64,000 nucleotides of DNA, taken from NCBI RefSeq assembly GCF_033542235.1, contig NZ_JAWRCU010000003.1, positions 310,001 to 374,000 on the forward strand. Reading direction: 5' to 3'. The translations under genes and the position numbers were made by a program. This document shows, piece after piece, positions 7,400-13,640 of this stretch. The stretch is from JAWRCU01 sp033542235. GTDB taxonomy: Bacteria > Pseudomonadota > Alphaproteobacteria > Rhizobiales > Rhizobiaceae. A model generated the notes under the pieces. It was not told where the DNA came from and did no database searches. It was given only the letters and a program-made list of their open reading frames with translations. Position 1 is the first letter of the stretch; each line of letters starts with the position of its first letter.

Positions 7400-9307
7400 A
7401 TGGCTTCGCGCTATCACGAGGTCTACGAGCACTGGAAGCGCGATCCGGAGGGCTTCTGGGCAGAAGCGGCCGAGGAGATCGACTGGTTCCGACGCTGGGA
7501 CAAGGTGTTCGATCCCGACGAGGGCGTCTACGGCCACTGGTTCACGGGCGCCGTCTGCAACATGGCCTTCAATTGCCTCGACCGCCATATCACCAGCGGG
7601 CGTGCCGAACAGATCGCGTTGATCTATGACAGCCCCATCCAGGGCAAGGTAAAGCGCTTCACCTACCGCGAGCTGCGCGACGAGGTGATGGCGCTCGCCA
7701 CGGTGCTTCAAGACAATGGCATAGCCAAGGGCGACCGTGTCATCATCTATATGCCGATGGTGCCCGAGGCGGCCGTCGCCATGCTCGCCTGCGCGCGGAT
7801 CGGCGCAGTGCACTCCGTCGTATTCGGCGGCTTCGCTTCCAAGGAACTCGCAACCCGTATCGACGATGCGCGCCCGAAGCTGGTGATCTCGGCCTCGTGC
7901 GGGCTCGAGCCCGGCCGCGTGGTAAGCTACAAGCCGCTGCTCGACCAAGCCATCGCGCAGGCGAAATATCCGCCGCGGCAGTGCCTCATCCTGCAGCGCC
8001 AGCAGCAGCCCTGCGAACTGGTTCCCGGCCGCGATCTCGACTATGCCGATCATGTCGGCGCCGCGCGTGCCGCCAGGCGCTACGTCGACTGCGTGCGGCT
8101 TGCCGCGACCGATCCCCTCTACATCATCTATACCTCCGCCACGACCGGACAGCCCAAGGGCATCGTCCGCGACACCGGCGGGCACATGGTCTCGCTGAAA
8201 TGGACGATGTGGAACGAGTTCGGGGTCGAGCCGGGCGAGACCTTCTGGGCGGCGTCGGACGTCGGCTGGGTGGTCGGCCATTCCTACATCGTCTACGCTC
8301 CGCTGCTGCACGGCTGCACGACGGTCCTGTTCGAGGGTAAGCCGGTCGGCACGCCCGATGCGGGGACTTATTGGCGCTTGATCGCCGAACATGGCGTCGT
8401 TTCGCTGTTCACCGCCCCCACTGCTTTCCGCGCCATCAAGAAGGAAGATCCGGCCGGCGAGCATATCGGCCGCTACGACATCTCGCGTTTCCGCACCCTG
8501 TTCCTCGCCGGCGAGCGCGCCGATCCCGACACGATCAAGTGGGCGGAGCGGCATGTGAAGGTGCCGGTGATCGACCATTGGTGGCAGACCGAGAGCGGCG
8601 CACCCATGACGCAGAACCCGGCCGGGCTTGGCTTCCTGCCGGTGAAATACGGCTCGCCCGGCGTGCCGATGCCTGGTTTCGATATCCGCGTCCTCGACGA
8701 CGACCGCAAGCCGGTCGAGCCCGGCACGCTCGGCAATGTCGTGGTGAAGCTGCCGCTGCCGCCCGGCTGTCTCCCGACGCTGTGGAACGCCGACAAGCGC
8801 TTCCGCGACGCTTACCTCAGCGAATTCCCGGGCTATTACAAGACGGCCGACGCGGGGTTCATTGACGAAGACGGCTATCTCTTCGTGATGTCGCGCACCG
8901 ACGATATCATCAACGTCGCGGGTCATCGGCTCTCGACTGGTGCGATGGAAGAGGTGGTCGCCGAGCATCCCGACGTCGCCGAATGCGCGGTGGTCGGCAT
9001 CGCCGACGAGATGAAGGGTCAGGTGCCCTGCGGCTTCATCGTGCTCAATGCCGGCGTCTCGCGCGACAATGCCGCGATCGAACGCGAGGTTGTGGCGCTC
9101 GTGCGCGAGAAGATCGGGCCGGTCGCTGCCTTCAGGAATGCAGTGACCGTGAAACGCCTGCCGAAGACGCGTTCGGGCAAGATCCTGCGCGGCACCATGC
9201 AGAAGATCGCCGACCGGCAGGAATGGACGATGCCCGCGACCATCGACGATCCCGCAATCCTCGACGAGATCGCGCTCGCCCTGAAGGACCGCGGGATCGG
9301 AAGTTAA
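7400..9307 (+). CDS. prpE: propionyl-CoA synthetase (acyl-CoA synthetase family)
   Basis: This 635-residue ligase activates propionate (and probably acetate) with ATP and CoA through an acyl-adenylate. The N-terminal cap (YHEVYEHWKRDPEGFWAEAA) and overall identity to PrpE rather than Acs are clear. The AMP-binding loop reads YTSATTGQPKG at residues 244-254, with Ala247 where most relatives have Gly. The C-terminal catalytic lysine is Lys594 in TRSGKILRG, the residue usually acetylated to switch the enzyme off. An earlier in-frame GTG exists at 7385, but GGGAGGAGA at 7387-7395 places the start at ATG 7400. Confidence 0.93.
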   Translation: MASRYHEVYEHWKRDPEGFWAEAAEEIDWFRRWDKVFDPDEGVYGHWFTGAVCNMAFNCLDRHITSGRAEQIALIYDSPIQGKVKRFTYRELRDEVMALATVLQDNGIAKGDRVIIYMPMVPEAAVAMLACARIGAVHSVVFGGFASKELATRIDDARPKLVISASCGLEPGRVVSYKPLLDQAIAQAKYPPRQCLILQRQQQPCELVPGRDLDYADHVGAARAARRYVDCVRLAATDPLYIIYTSATTGQPKGIVRDTGGHMVSLKWTMWNEFGVEPGETFWAASDVGWVVGHSYIVYAPLLHGCTTVLFEGKPVGTPDAGTYWRLIAEHGVVSLFTAPTAFRAIKKEDPAGEHIGRYDISRFRTLFLAGERADPDTIKWAERHVKVPVIDHWWQTESGAPMTQNPAGLGFLPVKYGSPGVPMPGFDIRVLDDDRKPVEPGTLGNVVVKLPLPPGCLPTLWNADKRFRDAYLSEFPGYYKTADAGFIDEDGYLFVMSRTDDIINVAGHRLSTGAMEEVVAEHPDVAECAVVGIADEMKGQVPCGFIVLNAGVSRDNAAIEREVVALVREKIGPVAAFRNAVTVKRLPKTRSGKILRGTMQKIADRQEWTMPATIDDPAILDEIALALKDRGIGS

Positions 9308-9317
9308 GCCGAATCGC

Positions 9318-9386
9318 GGAGCATGATCCCGAACCGAAGGTCAGCGCAGCAGGGAGTCGCAAACTTTGCGGATGGCATCATGCTCC
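9318..9386. repeat. rhizobial intergenic palindromic element, GGAGCATGAT type
   Basis: A 69-bp element bounded by perfect 10-bp inverted ends, GGAGCATGAT (9318-9327) and ATCATGCTCC (9377-9386). Its left part, GCATGATCCCGAACCGAAGG, is nearly repeated at 31312 and 35323. It follows prpE directly and resembles the AGCATGATCCCG palindromes (RIME-like) scattered through Mesorhizobium and Brucella relatives. Confidence 0.75.
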
Positions 9387-9426
9387 AAATACAAGAGTCA
9401 GAACGGGAAGAATGACCCCGCCCGTT

Positions 9427-9768
9427 TCATCCTGCTACCCAGATCCATACGGGCCTGCGGTAGCAGCGGGTCACCCAGCGGCCGCGAAAGCGTTCGCGGC
9501 GGCAGACCCTTCGCCACACGCGGCGCCTGTACCGACGCGGCCCGCGATATGGCCCGGGAGGCGGCGGCGGCCGCCGATATTGGACAGGCTCCCCTTCCGG
9601 CCGAGTTTCGTCGTTCTTCAAGGGGGACGCCAGCGGCGCGTTCAGCTCATCGAGAATCCCGCCGCTGGCTAGCGGAACCCCGGCCAGCGCGCGGCCAGGC
9701 CTGGCCAGGCCTGCAAGGCCGGCCGCGGCAACCCCGAACATCCCGGTGAGAAATAATCGACGATCCAT
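9427..9768 (-). CDS. small Tat-exported Arg-rich protein, 113 aa
   Basis: The protein begins MDRRLFLTGMFGVAAAGLAG, a twin-arginine signal peptide ending near ALA (about residue 29). The mature part is about 85 residues: a polar linker, then an extremely basic tail rich in Arg, Tyr, Trp and Pro with PPPPPGPYRGPRRYRRR and two cysteines. ATG at 9768 has a CGGAGG ribosome binding site six bases upstream, better than the upstream in-frame Met at 9798. The Tat signal predicts export of a folded protein to the periplasm. I do not know a function; the tail could bind anionic envelope polymers or nucleic acid. Confidence 0.75.
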   Translation of the reverse strand: MDRRLFLTGMFGVAAAGLAGLARPGRALAGVPLASGGILDELNAPLASPLKNDETRPEGEPVQYRRPPPPPGPYRGPRRYRRRVWRRVCRRERFRGRWVTRCYRRPVWIWVAG

Positions 9769-9971
9769 CAAAAACCTCCGATTGCATAACAAGTGCACTA
9801 TCGGGAGATAGAGGAGCCGCTACGGACGCCCAGACCACATGCCGAAAATTTGTGAAGTATTCGGAGCGGACCGACGCGGCGTTCCTACTCGAACCCGCAA
9901 TGCCTTGGATCGAAGCGCCGAGGCCGCGATTCCGCGATTGGGAACGAAAAAGGAACCCCTGCCTCCTTCCT

Positions 9972-9991
9972 CCTGACAGACTGTTGGCAGG
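9972..9991. promoter_or_regulatory. palindromic operator, site A, before the DUF1127 gene
   Basis: CCTGACA (9972-9978), six bases, TGGCAGG (9985-9991). This is a one-mismatch version of the perfect palindrome at 10411-10430. It lies 50 bases before the DUF1127 start codon, where a repressor or activator could act. The likely binder is the YafY-type regulator encoded at 11277, by proximity. Confidence 0.6.
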
Positions 9992-10040
9992 AGGCATGTG
10001 CGATAGTGTCTCCATCAAAGCGACAGGAAGGAGACAGATC

Positions 10041-10214
10041 ATGGCCCCGCTTACCTCGACCTTTCTCGGTGCGTTCAGGCAATATGCCGGCAAGCTGAAG
10101 ACCATGCGCGACGAAGTCCGCACCCGGCGCATGCTCGACTCGCTCCCCGCCGACCTCCGCAAGGACATCGGCTGGCCGGACCGCTATCCGAAATTCCGCG
10201 GCCGTAGCGTCTGA
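10041..10214 (+). CDS. DUF1127 small protein, 57 aa
   Basis: A 57-residue basic protein ending in the DUF1127 core: TRRMLDSLPADLRKDIGWPDRY, with the LxxLpd.lRkDIGl pattern. Small DUF1127 proteins of alphaproteobacteria have been tied to RNA binding, phosphate and carbon metabolism and stress; the role of this one is unknown. ATG 10041 follows AGGAAGGAGA. It has its own operator (site A) and a hairpin terminator at 10230-10262, so it is a one-gene unit that appears co-controlled with the YafY operon downstream. Confidence 0.88.
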   Translation: MAPLTSTFLGAFRQYAGKLKTMRDEVRTRRMLDSLPADLRKDIGWPDRYPKFRGRSV

Positions 10215-10229
10215 GCCGATTGGGAGCCA

Positions 10230-10262
10230 CCGGGCCGCTCGCCTCCTCCCCGGGCGGCCCGG
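10230..10262 (+). terminator. hairpin after the DUF1127 gene
   Basis: CCGGGCCGC (10230-10238) pairs with GCGGCCCGG (10254-10262), nine GC-rich pairs, 16 bases after the stop codon. There is no U-tract (GCTACCAAAC follows), so it may stabilise the mRNA end rather than terminate by itself. Confidence 0.5.
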
Positions 10263-10282
10263 CTACCAAACAGGAGCAAGCC

Positions 10283-10381
10283 ATGCCCGCCTCGAAAGCG
10301 ATCGCTTTGGCGCTCGAATTCCTCGCGAGCCTTTACCCTGATCAACCGACGCAGCTTGCCGGGGGCGCAAGCTCTTGGTGA
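10283..10381 (+). CDS. possible 32-aa peptide
   Basis: ATG 10283 is preceded by CAGGAG with good spacing and opens a 32-codon frame, beginning MPASKAIALALEFLASLYP and closing just before operator site B. A short amphipathic helix is possible. There is no family resemblance I can name, and it may be chance. Confidence 0.25.
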   Translation: MPASKAIALALEFLASLYPDQPTQLAGGASSW

Positions 10382-10399
10382 ACGAGCGTCAGTCCGCTT

Positions 10400-10430
10400 C
10401 CTGACACTCTCCTGACAGAATGTTGTCAGG
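10400..10430. promoter_or_regulatory. palindromic operator, site B, with an extra half-site
   Basis: CCTGACA (10411-10417), six bases, TGTCAGG (10424-10430) is a perfect 7-bp inverted repeat. A further CCTGACA half-site lies at 10400-10406, exactly 11 bases upstream, so on the same face of the helix. It heads the VOC-remnant / MGMT-like / YafY operon and matches site A at 19 of 20... positions except the changes in spacer and right arm, consistent with autoregulation by the YafY protein. Confidence 0.65.
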
Positions 10431-10465
10431 AGGGTCATGCCAAACATCAAGCAACGGAGTCTCAC

Positions 10466-10585
10466 ATGTCCTCCTTTGTTCCTGGCAATGGTGGCGACGT
10501 CGTTTCGCCGATCATAAATAACCCCGCAGGCCGGCTCGCCTGGTGCCTCGATCTCGATGGCAACAGCCTCGGCCTGTTCGTCTGA
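10466..10585 (+). pseudogene. C-terminal remnant of a VOC (glyoxalase-fold) protein
   Basis: A 39-codon frame starting at ATG 10466 (CGGAG six bases upstream) encodes MSSFVPGNGGDVVSPIINNP and then AGRLAWCLDLDGNSLGLF. The second part is the characteristic end of a VOC domain (pattern aGRfA...DP.G..f.L), where a full protein would have 120-260 residues. The simplest reading is an internal deletion that kept the promoter, ribosome binding site and last third of the domain. It may still be translated and so couple translation to the next gene, seven bases away. Confidence 0.5.
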
Positions 10586-10592
10586 GGGACAC

Positions 10593-11003
10593 ATGGTTAA
10601 GAGCTGGACGGATAAGCTCGAGACACCGGAGGTGGCGAAGGTAAAGCCTTCGCCGCGCACTATCGGTGATGTCGTCGAAGGCCAGCCGATGCTGGTTCCG
10701 ACCGCGAGGCAGGTCGACGACTTCATGCGAACGATCCCGTCCGGCACTTCGATGAACGTCAGGGAACTGCGCCGCGCCATGGCGCTCGAGCACGGCGCCG
10801 AGGTGACTTGCCCGGTTTACACCGGCTATCACCTGCGCACGGTTGCCGAGGCGGCATACGAGGCCTTCGCGCGAGGCGTGCCGATCCAGGAAATCGCGCC
10901 GTTCTGGCGCGTTCTTGACGACTCCACACCAACCACTGCCCGTTTGACCTTCGGCGCGGAATTCGTGCGCGCCCGGCGCAGAGCGGAAGGATTACCTGAA
11001 TGA
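10593..11003 (+). CDS. conserved hypothetical, MGMT (alkyltransferase)-like fold suspected
   Basis: A 136-residue protein from ATG 10593 with GAGGGA five bases upstream. The region VDDFMRTIPSGTSMNVRELRRAM resembles the start of the MGMT DNA-binding domain (IP.G.t.t...la). It is followed by HGAEVTCPVYTGYHLRTVAEAA and FWRVLDD, the pattern of a small rhizobial family often encoded with YafY regulators. There is no PCHR active-site cysteine motif, so alkyl transfer is not predicted. Its stop overlaps the start of the next gene by ATGA, so the two are translationally coupled. The function is unknown. Confidence 0.6.
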   Translation: MVKSWTDKLETPEVAKVKPSPRTIGDVVEGQPMLVPTARQVDDFMRTIPSGTSMNVRELRRAMALEHGAEVTCPVYTGYHLRTVAEAAYEAFARGVPIQEIAPFWRVLDDSTPTTARLTFGAEFVRARRRAEGLPE

Positions 11004-11266
11004 AACGTTCTGACCGACTTTCCCAGATCGTCCAGCACCTGCGCGACGGTCGCCTGGTAACCGCGCAGAAGCTCGGCCAATGGCTAGAGGTCTCCGAGCG
11101 CACGATCTATCGCGATATTGCCGACCTGCAGTCGACCGGCGTCCCCATCGACGGCGAGGCCGGCGTCGGCTACCTGATGCGTCAGGCCGTCGTTCGCCGG
11201 GTGTCGCCATCGACCGGCCGAGGGCCGGTCGATGGCGGGCCCGACAGAGCCTCGAGCCAGGTCTGA
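11000..11266 (+). CDS. truncated YafY-type regulator, HTH domain only, 88 aa
   Basis: Residues 1-61 are a DeoR/HTH_11-type winged helix (RLSQIVQHLRDGRLVTAQKL, then SERTIYRDIADLQSTGVPID) almost identical to the N-terminus of the full-length regulator 277 bases downstream. After LMRQ the frame runs into unrelated sequence and stops; there is no WYL domain. The DNA of the two copies is diverged at many third positions, so the duplication is not recent and the HTH has been kept under selection. ATG overlaps the previous stop (ATGA). It could compete for operators or form mixed dimers; that is inference. Confidence 0.7.
   Translation: MKRSDRLSQIVQHLRDGRLVTAQKLGQWLEVSERTIYRDIADLQSTGVPIDGEAGVGYLMRQAVVRRVSPSTGRGPVDGGPDRASSQV
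11207..11235. repeat. 13-bp perfect inverted repeat in the tail of the truncated HTH gene
   Basis: CCATCGACCGGCC (11207-11219), GAG loop, GGCCGGTCGATGG (11223-11235). The stem is perfect and GC-rich and sits inside the divergent tail just where homology to the full-length copy ends. No U-run follows, so it is more likely an RNA stability or attenuation element, or the scar of a rearrangement, than an intrinsic terminator. Confidence 0.7.
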
Positions 11267-11276
11267 GGATTGAACC

Positions 11277-11990
11277 ATGCGTCGCGCCGACCGGCTCTTT
11301 CAGATCGTCCAGCATCTGCGCGGCGGCCGCCTTGTTACCGCGCAGAAGCTCGGCGAATGGCTCGAAGTCTCAGAGCGCACAATCTACCGCGACATCGCGG
11401 ACCTGCAGTCGACCGGCGTGCCGATCGATGGGGAAGCAGGAGTGGGTTACCTGATGCGGGAGGGCTTTGATCTCCCGCCACTGATGTTCACCCGGGACGA
11501 GATCGTGGCGCTGGTCGCCGGGGCCCGCATGGTCCGTGCGTTCGGCGGTGCCGCGATGGCGCGTGCGGCCGACGAGGCGCTGGTCAAGATCGGCGCGGTG
11601 CTGCCCGAAAACGAGAAGGACCGCATCGCCAAGACCGAGATCCATACGCCGATGTGGGTTGTGACCGACGCCGACCGCGCCAATATCGACCTGCTCGAGC
11701 GCGCCGTCGAGCGGCGCGATGTGCTGACCCTCGACTACCGGGACGAAGCCGGGCGTTCGACGGCACGCGACGTACGTCCGCTTGGCCTATGGTTCTGGGG
11801 CAAGGTGTGGACCCTTGCCGCCTGGTGCGAGTTGCGCGACGACTTCCGCGCCTTTCGTATCGACCGCCTCGCTTCGGTCGCGCCTGCGGGCCGCACTTTC
11901 AAGCCCGAGCGCGGCAAGCTGCTGGCGGACTTCTACCGCCGCATGGAGCGGGAACGCGAGCCGCTGATGGACCGACAGCTGCGGCTGTAG
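11277..11990 (+). CDS. YafY-family HTH/WYL transcriptional regulator
   Basis: A 237-residue regulator with an N-terminal HTH_11 winged helix (residues 1-60) and a C-terminal WYL domain (about 140-215: LDYRDEAGRSTARDVRPLGL, then WTLAAWCELRDDFRAFRIDR). WYL domains bind small ligands or nucleic acid and control the attached HTH. TGAGGA upstream gives the ribosome binding site. It is the last gene of the operon headed by operator site B, and probably controls both sites A and B. The TAG stop is the first base triplet of a TAGAGCATG repeat-like motif. Confidence 0.9.
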   Translation: MRRADRLFQIVQHLRGGRLVTAQKLGEWLEVSERTIYRDIADLQSTGVPIDGEAGVGYLMREGFDLPPLMFTRDEIVALVAGARMVRAFGGAAMARAADEALVKIGAVLPENEKDRIAKTEIHTPMWVVTDADRANIDLLERAVERRDVLTLDYRDEAGRSTARDVRPLGLWFWGKVWTLAAWCELRDDFRAFRIDRLASVAPAGRTFKPERGKLLADFYRRMEREREPLMDRQLRL

Positions 11991-12070
11991 AGCATGCTGC
12001 CTTTGGCTTGAGGCAGGCTTCAGCCGCAAAGCCGTTGGGACCGGGTGCCAACGACTTTGAGGTTTGACCG

Positions 12071-12250
12071 TTGGCGCTGCCCCTCACCTGCCTGCCGGCA
12101 TCCTCTCCCCGTAAACGGGGAGAGGCACGATTGCCGCTTTGATTTCGCCAATCGCCAACGTTGCAGAACAGGCGCCTTCATAAACGGCCGGCGTCCTTCT
12201 CCCCGTTTACGGGGAGAAGTGCCCGGCAGGGCTATGAGGGGCAGCGCCAA
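12071..12250. repeat. 180-bp palindromic element with 16-bp terminal inverted repeats
   Basis: The ends TTGGCGCTGCCCCTCA (12071-12086) and TGAGGGGCAGCGCCAA (12235-12250) are perfect inverted repeats. Inside each arm is a small CTCCCCGTAAACGGGGAG-type hairpin. A relative with the same right end is at 59492-59669, and a third with the same inner hairpins is at 26050-26189. It carries no ORF, so it is either a MITE-like element or a large BIME-type repeat. Confidence 0.85.
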
Positions 12251-12354
12251 TCGTTAAAATCTACTATTGGCGGCTCCAAACCCAGCGCAAATCGGACGTC
12301 CCGAGACCCTCAGGACGGCCGATTGCAAGCACTCGGGCTAGCGAAGCTTAGCCC

Positions 12355-13392
12355 TCAGGCCGTGGCCTCCGCGGCCACCTTCGCGTCGATTGTCTTCGCA
12401 AAGGCGACGGCGGTGTCGGCCATGCGGTTCGAGAAGCCCCATTCGTTGTCGTACCAGGAAAGGACCGAGACGAAGTCGCCGTCCATCACCTTGGTTTGGT
12501 CGAGCGCCACGGTCGAGGAATGCGGATCGTGGTTGAAGTCGACCGAGACGTTCGGGTCGTAGGTGACGTTGAGAATGCCCTTCAGCCAGCCCTTGGAAGC
12601 CGCGACGATTGCCTCGTTCAGCTCCTGCGCCGTTGTCTTCCGAGAGGCCTTGAACTTCAGGTCGACGAGAGAGACGTTCGGCGTCGGCACGCGGATGGAA
12701 ATTCCGTCGAGCTTCCCCTTCAGTTCCGGCAGCACCAGGCCGATCGCCTTGGCAGCGCCAGTGGAAGTCGGGATCTGCGAGAGTGCTGCGGCGCGGGCCC
12801 GGTAGAGGTCCTTATGCAGCGTATCCAGCGTCGGCTGGTCGCCGGTGTAGGAATGGATGGTGGTCATCATTCCCTTCTCGAGGCCGACGGCCTTGTGCAC
12901 GACCGCCGCCAGCGGCGCCAGGCAGTTGGTCGTGCAGGAAGCGTTCGAGATGACCAGGTGGTCCTTGCTTAGCTTGTCGTGGTTGATGCCGTAGACAACC
13001 GTGAAGTCGGCACCGTCCGAAGGTGCCGAGACGATGACACGCTTGGCGCCTGCAGCAAGGTGGGCCGCGGCCTTGTCACGCGCGGTGAAGATGCCGGTGC
13101 ATTCGAGCGCGATATCGACACCGAGCTCCTTCCACGGGAGCTGCGACGGGTCCTTGATTGCGGTGACCTTGAACTTCTCGGTTCCGATCTTGATCGAGTC
13201 ACCCTCGACAGCCACCTCGTGCGGGAACCTGCCGTGGATGGAATCGTAACGCAGCAGGTGCGCGTTGGTCTCGACCGGCCCGAGATCGTTGACGGCAACA
13301 ATCTCGATATCCTTGCGGCCCGATTCATAGATCGCGCGCACGATGTTGCGGCCGATGCGGCCAAATCCGTTGATGGCAACTCTGACGGTCAT
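12355..13392 (-). CDS. gap: glyceraldehyde-3-phosphate dehydrogenase
   Basis: This 345-residue NAD(P)-dependent enzyme makes 1,3-bisphosphoglycerate from glyceraldehyde 3-phosphate in glycolysis and runs in reverse for gluconeogenesis. It has the Rossmann start VRVAINGFGRIGRNIVRA, the active cysteine Cys153 in SNASCTTNCLAP, and NEWGFSNRM near the C-terminus. The length is typical. AGGAGGA lies just before ATG 13392. It follows tkt on the same strand with a 248-base gap holding two strong inverted repeats, so it is probably expressed both with tkt and from its own promoter. Confidence 0.97.
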   Translation of the reverse strand: MTVRVAINGFGRIGRNIVRAIYESGRKDIEIVAVNDLGPVETNAHLLRYDSIHGRFPHEVAVEGDSIKIGTEKFKVTAIKDPSQLPWKELGVDIALECTGIFTARDKAAAHLAAGAKRVIVSAPSDGADFTVVYGINHDKLSKDHLVISNASCTTNCLAPLAAVVHKAVGLEKGMMTTIHSYTGDQPTLDTLHKDLYRARAAALSQIPTSTGAAKAIGLVLPELKGKLDGISIRVPTPNVSLVDLKFKASRKTTAQELNEAIVAASKGWLKGILNVTYDPNVSVDFNHDPHSSTVALDQTKVMDGDFVSVLSWYDNEWGFSNRMADTAVAFAKTIDAKVAAEATA

Positions 13393-13548
13393 GATTTCCT
13401 CCTACGCGGCGGGGCGTTGGCTGTCCTGGGAATAGATGCCCGCCGCTTCATAGCGTCGGGTATCCAAAGAATCCAGCACCGAGCGCTCACATTTAAACCG
13501 ATTAAATGCACCTCGGCGGCAACCGTATCGCTTCGTTTCGTCACCCTG

Positions 13549-13584
13549 TGCAGGCATTCCTGGGATTATCCCCGAATGCCTGCA
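13549..13584. promoter_or_regulatory. 36-bp palindrome between tkt and gap
   Basis: TGCAGGCATTC (13549-13559) and GAATGCCTGCA (13574-13584) are perfect 11-bp inverted repeats around CTGGGATTATCCCC, which is itself palindromic. It lies about 160 bases upstream of the gap start on the minus strand. An operator or transcript-processing hairpin are both possible; the overall symmetry favours a protein-binding site. Confidence 0.55.
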
Positions 13585-13602
13585 GGATCCCTTTGTGCCG
13601 CA

Positions 13603-13638
13603 AGTTCCTGTCGCAAACATGGGACAGTTTGCGGAACT
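13603..13638 (-). terminator. hairpin immediately after tkt
   Basis: On the minus strand, two bases after the tkt stop, GTTCC-GCAAAC and GTTTGC-GACA-GGAAC fold into an 11-pair stem with a small bulge (plus-strand arms 13603-13618 and 13627-13638). There is no U-tract. It may attenuate read-through from tkt to gap or protect the tkt mRNA. Confidence 0.5.
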
Positions 13639-13640
13639 GC

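Noticed and set aside
7310..8968. A 552-codon minus-strand frame opposite prpE
   Set aside because: PrpE has all its motifs in the plus frame. The antisense product shows no family features.
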